From NCBI GenBank assembly GCA_046344715.1, contig JBKDKX010000002.1:124001-188000 (forward strand): a stretch of DNA of 64,000 nucleotides. Direction: 5' to 3'. How positions within the stretch are numbered: the stretch's first letter is position 1; each line of letters opens with the position of its first letter. The notes below the pieces were generated by a model. That model was not told the origin of the DNA. It ran no database searches and saw only the letters and a program-made list of their open reading frames with translations. The position numbers and the translations under genes are program-made. The stretch is from CAZAQK01 sp046344715. Its GTDB lineage: Bacteria; Pseudomonadota; Alphaproteobacteria; Rickettsiales; SXRF01. Of the stretch, positions 60,600-64,000 are shown piece after piece.

Positions 60600-61979
60600 T
60601 TGAAAACAGCAGCTACCATACACGGCTATAATACACACAGGCCAGAAGATAAGCAGGCCATGTTGAGTGATATTGGTGTTGCATCTGTTGATGCGCTTTT
60701 TGACGCTGTGCCAAAATCACTACGTCTCGTACGTCCTCTTAATTTACCGGAAGCATTGACAGAGTGGCAGCTTGAACGCCATATGCACGACATTGCTGCA
60801 AAAAATGCCACGGTAAAAACCCACAATAGTTTTTTAGGCGGTGGGGCGTATGATCATTACATTCCGGCGGTGGTGGATGCGATTGTAAATCGTGGTGAGT
60901 TTTTGACATCATACACACCATATCAACCTGAAATTAGCCAAGGATTGTTGCAGGCATTGCATGAATATCAGCAGTCGCTTGCCGTCATCACTGGTCTGCC
61001 GGTCGTGAATGGATCCTGCTATGATGGAGCCACTGCACTTGCGGATAGCGCATGGGCATGTTGTCTGATTTCTGGTAAGCATGCGCAGGCGGAACTGGTG
61101 GTAAGCGCTGCAATTTGGCCTGAATACCGTGAGGTGCTCGATAGTTACATGGATGGCCGTGCTGTGGTGCGTCACACCATGCCGTTTGATAATAAAACCG
61201 GCAAAATTGATGTAAAAAAACTCGATGAAATGCTGGCTAAAATCAAACCGGCTGGCTTCTTGTTCCAGTCACCCAATGCATTTGGGATCGTTGAAGATAT
61301 TGAAGCTATTGCCAAGGCCTGTGCACGGCATGGCGTGATTTCATCATGTTCATTCAATCCACTGGCAGCAGGGCTGTTTCATTCACCGGGAGCGTGTGGG
61401 ATTGATATTGTAACGTGTGATGGTCAGCCGCTGGGCATTCCGTTATCTGCGGGTGGTCCAAGCCTTGGCGTATTTGCTACTAAGCGTGAATATCGTGCGT
61501 ATGTGCCGGGTCGCCTTATCGGCAAGGTAACAGACATAAATGGTAATCTGGCCTATGCGCTGGTGTATGAAGACCGCGAACAGCACGTTGCGCGTGAGCG
61601 TGCCACCAGCAATATTTGCTCTAATCAGGCGCTGAATGCGTTGCGAGCGGTGATGTATTTAAGCAGCATTGGTAAGCATGGACTGGTTAAAGTAGCAACG
61701 CTGAACGCCAATAAATCGCACTATCTGGCAGAGCAACTGGCAAGTATCAAAGGTATAAGCCTTGCATTTACGGGTGCATTCTTCAATGAGTTTGTAATTG
61801 TGCTGCCTAAGCCTGCACCCGAGGTGCTTAAGCAGCTTGAAGCAAAGAAAATATTTGGTGGCATTGATTATTCTGGCCGCTTCGGGTTGCAACATGCGTT
61901 GCTGGTGTGCGTAACAGAAAAGAAAACCAAAGCAGATATGGATGCATTGGCGTCTGCGCTTCGGGAGGTGCTGGCCTGA
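60600..61979 (+). CDS. gcvPA: Glycine dehydrogenase (decarboxylating) subunit 1
   Basis: 459 residues with TTG start at 60600 preceded by AAGGA. The N-terminal half of the P-protein: FLGGGAYDHYIPAVVD, YTPYQPEISQG and the LFQSPNAFGIVED block. With GcvPB it decarboxylates glycine and passes the aminomethyl group to the lipoyl H-protein. gcvT and gcvH are not in the window. It overlaps gcvPB by one base (TGATG). Confidence 0.94.
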   Translation: MKTAATIHGYNTHRPEDKQAMLSDIGVASVDALFDAVPKSLRLVRPLNLPEALTEWQLERHMHDIAAKNATVKTHNSFLGGGAYDHYIPAVVDAIVNRGEFLTSYTPYQPEISQGLLQALHEYQQSLAVITGLPVVNGSCYDGATALADSAWACCLISGKHAQAELVVSAAIWPEYREVLDSYMDGRAVVRHTMPFDNKTGKIDVKKLDEMLAKIKPAGFLFQSPNAFGIVEDIEAIAKACARHGVISSCSFNPLAAGLFHSPGACGIDIVTCDGQPLGIPLSAGGPSLGVFATKREYRAYVPGRLIGKVTDINGNLAYALVYEDREQHVARERATSNICSNQALNALRAVMYLSSIGKHGLVKVATLNANKSHYLAEQLASIKGISLAFTGAFFNEFVIVLPKPAPEVLKQLEAKKIFGGIDYSGRFGLQHALLVCVTEKKTKADMDALASALREVLA

Positions 61980-63430
61980 TGCGTCCAACAATTTTTGATA
62001 TTTCACGTGCAGGTGTTAGTGGCCATACAATTTTAGATACTGAATTCTCAGTATCCGACTGTGGAAAATATTACGACTCCGCCATGCTACGTGCTGCTGC
62101 GCCAGCATTACCTGAACTTGCAGAAATTGAAGTGGTACGGCATTATACGCAGCTGAGTTTAGAGAATCACGGTGTGGATAGTGGTGCATACCCGCTTGGG
62201 TCATGCACCATGAAATACAACCCAAAGCGTAATGATGTGTTTGCTAATTTATCCGGTTTTCGTGATGTGCATCCACACCAACCAGCGCACACGCAAGCAG
62301 GATTATGGGAAATGCTTTGTCATCTGCAATCATATATTGCAGAGATCACTGGCATGGATGCCGTAAGTGTACAACCGGCAGCAGGTGCGCATGGGGAGCT
62401 TGCCGGGTTGCTTGTAATACGCAAATATTTTGAAGCGCGCGGGGAGAAGCGAAAGATTGTGCTGATTGCCGATAATGCGCATGGCACCAATCCGGCATCG
62501 GCTGCGATGGCGGGCTTTACCTGCCGCATTGTCCCCACGCAGCGCAATGGTCTGCTGGATATAGAAGCGCTCAAGGCCGAGTTGAACGGTGATGTTGCCG
62601 CATTTATGCTCACCAATCCTTCCACCTTTGGGTTGTTTGAAGATCGCATCGAAGAAATAGCAAAACTAGTACACGCGAATGGGGCGCTTTTATATTACGA
62701 CGGTGCAAACATGAATGCGCTGATGGGTATCACCCGTCCGGGTGATATGGGCTTTGATGTGATGCATATCAATGTGCATAAAACCCTTTCTACACCGCAT
62801 GGCGGTGGTGGTCCGGGAGCTGGTCCTGTGGGAGTAAAAAATTTCCTGAAGGACCATTTGCCTATGCCGTTGGCGCAAGGGCAGGGAGATATATATTCAC
62901 CAAACTATTCTATTCCTGCGAGCATCGGTCGTGTAAAAGCATTCCATGGCCATGTGGCGGTGTTGGCGCGGGCGTTCGCGTATATTCGTACCATGGGCGC
63001 GGAAGGTTTGAAGGAAGCATCCGAGAATGCGGTGCTGAATGCGAATTATGTACAGGCACGGCTCAAGGATATATTGCCACCCGTGTTCGATAAAACCTGT
63101 ATGCATGAGTGCCTGCTCTCCGGCAATAAGCTAAGCATATCGGTATATAGTTTTGCCAAGCGCCTGATTGATTATGGTATTCATCCGCCGACACTGGTTG
63201 GGGCAGGGTGTGTATATTTTGGCGAAGATTTGAAATCGGCTATGCTGATTGAGCCAACAGAAACGGAAACCAAAGAATCGTTAGATCACTTGATTGATAT
63301 TTTCCGTAAAGTGTTGGCTGAAATTACACAGTATAAAGAGTTGGTTGAAACGGCTCCACACTCTGCCTCTATTGGCAAAATCGAGGCACGTGTGCAGGAA
63401 GTAGAATTTGAAAATAAAAGAATAGCGTAG
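61979..63430 (+). CDS. gcvPB: Glycine dehydrogenase (decarboxylating) subunit 2
   Basis: 483 residues from ATG 61979. The PLP Lys lies in NVHKTLSTPHGGGGPG; LGSCTMKYNPKRND and QPAAGAHGELAGLL are conserved. The catalytic half of the split P-protein. Followed after 9 bp by the asparagine synthetase-like gene with AGAGGA ribosome-binding site. Confidence 0.96.
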   Translation: MRPTIFDISRAGVSGHTILDTEFSVSDCGKYYDSAMLRAAAPALPELAEIEVVRHYTQLSLENHGVDSGAYPLGSCTMKYNPKRNDVFANLSGFRDVHPHQPAHTQAGLWEMLCHLQSYIAEITGMDAVSVQPAAGAHGELAGLLVIRKYFEARGEKRKIVLIADNAHGTNPASAAMAGFTCRIVPTQRNGLLDIEALKAELNGDVAAFMLTNPSTFGLFEDRIEEIAKLVHANGALLYYDGANMNALMGITRPGDMGFDVMHINVHKTLSTPHGGGGPGAGPVGVKNFLKDHLPMPLAQGQGDIYSPNYSIPASIGRVKAFHGHVAVLARAFAYIRTMGAEGLKEASENAVLNANYVQARLKDILPPVFDKTCMHECLLSGNKLSISVYSFAKRLIDYGIHPPTLVGAGCVYFGEDLKSAMLIEPTETETKESLDHLIDIFRKVLAEITQYKELVETAPHSASIGKIEARVQEVEFENKRIA

Positions 63431-63439
63431 AGGATTAAT

Positions 63440-64000
63440 ATGTGTGGCATAGCTGGCGTAATTAATGCATCGGGAGTTCAGCCTCAGCATGTGGCGGGGA
63501 TGATCGAGAAAATTCAATATCGCGGTGTAGATGAGCGCGGTGTGGAAGCTATCGGACAGCGAGCCATCATGGCGCATGCGCGTCTTGCTGTAGTAGACCC
63601 AGAAAACGGCAAGCAGCCTATGTCTAATACGGATGGCACGGTATGGGTAACATTCAATGGCGAGATATATAATTATGTTGAGCTGCGCGAAGAACTGAAA
63701 GCCAAAGGCTATAAATTCAAATCACGCTGCGATACCGAAGTGCTGGTGCATTTGTGGCGTGAAGAGGGCGAAAAAATGCTTTCGCGCTTAATCGGCATGT
63801 TTGCATTCTGCATATGGGATACAAAAAATGATCGTGGCATTTTAGCACGTGACCGGCAGGGCATTAAACCTTGCTTTATCACGCCGTATCAAGGCGGTAT
63901 AGCCTATGCCAGTGAGATGAAAGCCTTATTTGCATTGCCCGGCATGAAGCCAGAAGTGAATCCTGCAGCGCTCAAAGAAATGTTTGCGTTTAATTACTGT
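63440..64000 (+). CDS. Asparagine synthetase-like amidotransferase, 3' end outside window
   Basis: The first 187 residues of a class II glutamine amidotransferase: nucleophile C2 (MCGIAG), NGEIYNY, and RDRQGIKPCFI. The usual RGPD motif near residue 30 reads RGVD (YRGVDERG). The ATP-dependent synthetase part lies beyond the window. It may be AsnB or a glycan-modifying amidotransferase of the WbpS type; its place near the glycan locus makes the second worth considering. Confidence 0.85.
   Translation, partial: MCGIAGVINASGVQPQHVAGMIEKIQYRGVDERGVEAIGQRAIMAHARLAVVDPENGKQPMSNTDGTVWVTFNGEIYNYVELREELKAKGYKFKSRCDTEVLVHLWREEGEKMLSRLIGMFAFCIWDTKNDRGILARDRQGIKPCFITPYQGGIAYASEMKALFALPGMKPEVNPAALKEMFAFNYC

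Noticed and set aside
1..64000. tRNA, rRNA and CRISPR arrays
   Set aside because: By eye, no cloverleaf-like gaps, rRNA sequence or regularly spaced repeats were seen; nearly all gaps are too short or are explained by palindromes.

Overview
The window (about 64 kb, moderate GC, densely packed genes) looks like a chromosomal segment of an alphaproteobacterium. The grounds are the cox cluster order coxB-coxA-ctaB-small proteins-ctaG-coxC-DUF983, the lgt / MidA (NDUFAF7-like) methyltransferase / pgeF block, a split glycine decarboxylase (gcvPA-gcvPB), a fused malic enzyme-phosphotransacetylase, and interspersed GTCAT...ATGAC palindromes like those of Rickettsiales and related orders. I cannot name the genus. 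I recognised no rRNA, tRNA, CRISPR array, integrase or transposase.

Layout. 1-3718: arginine/succinylarginine catabolism (an aldehyde dehydrogenase cut by the window edge, astE, astB). 3719-8263: a hypothetical gene, a short-chain dehydrogenase, a LOG-type phosphoribohydrolase, an O-methyltransferase and recJ. 8273-12137: sulfate ABC transporter cysT-cysW-cysA with no binding-protein gene, running into pgsA and a small TPR gene. 12134-18295, minus strand: ilvE, pgeF, midA, lgt, two small hypothetical genes and tldD, with several palindromic elements. 18440-24093: aa3-type cytochrome c oxidase and its assembly genes, including two very small membrane proteins. 24086-26887: tspO-like gene and maeB. 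26988-29021: an AT-rich island of unknown genes beside a partial duplication of the mutS 5' end. 29149-36371: mutS, coaBC, dut, an Rrf2 regulator, cysK, a ThiF/MoeB-type E1 and an SH3-domain protein.

36405-60471 is a surface-glycan locus. It holds a MurJ/MviN-type flippase, an aldolase, two Gfo/Idh/MocA oxidoreductases, a membrane-NHL fusion, an O-antigen ligase/polymerase, an AT3 acyltransferase, a PglC-like sugar transferase and a nearly complete GDP-route nonulosonic (legionaminic-type) acid pathway: nucleotidyltransferase (PtmE-like), dehydratase (LegB), aminotransferase (LegC), hydrolysing 2-epimerase (LegG), synthase (LegI) and CMP-transferase (LegF), with PtmA/PtmF-like oxidoreductases. 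A HisF-HisH-PseA amidotransferase trio, two methyltransferases and a FemAB/GNAT-like acyltransferase suggest an amidinated, possibly methylated and acylated nonulosonate on the surface. The window ends with gcvPA, gcvPB and the start of an asparagine synthetase-like gene.

The most unusual structures are: the mutS promoter and first codons duplicated about 940 bp upstream, next to paralogous unknown genes, one of them frameshifted; a 60-bp palindrome inserted in frame inside midA; further palindromic or MITE-like elements at gene ends and inside the cox operon; and a HisF homologue with Glu in place of the catalytic Asp130.
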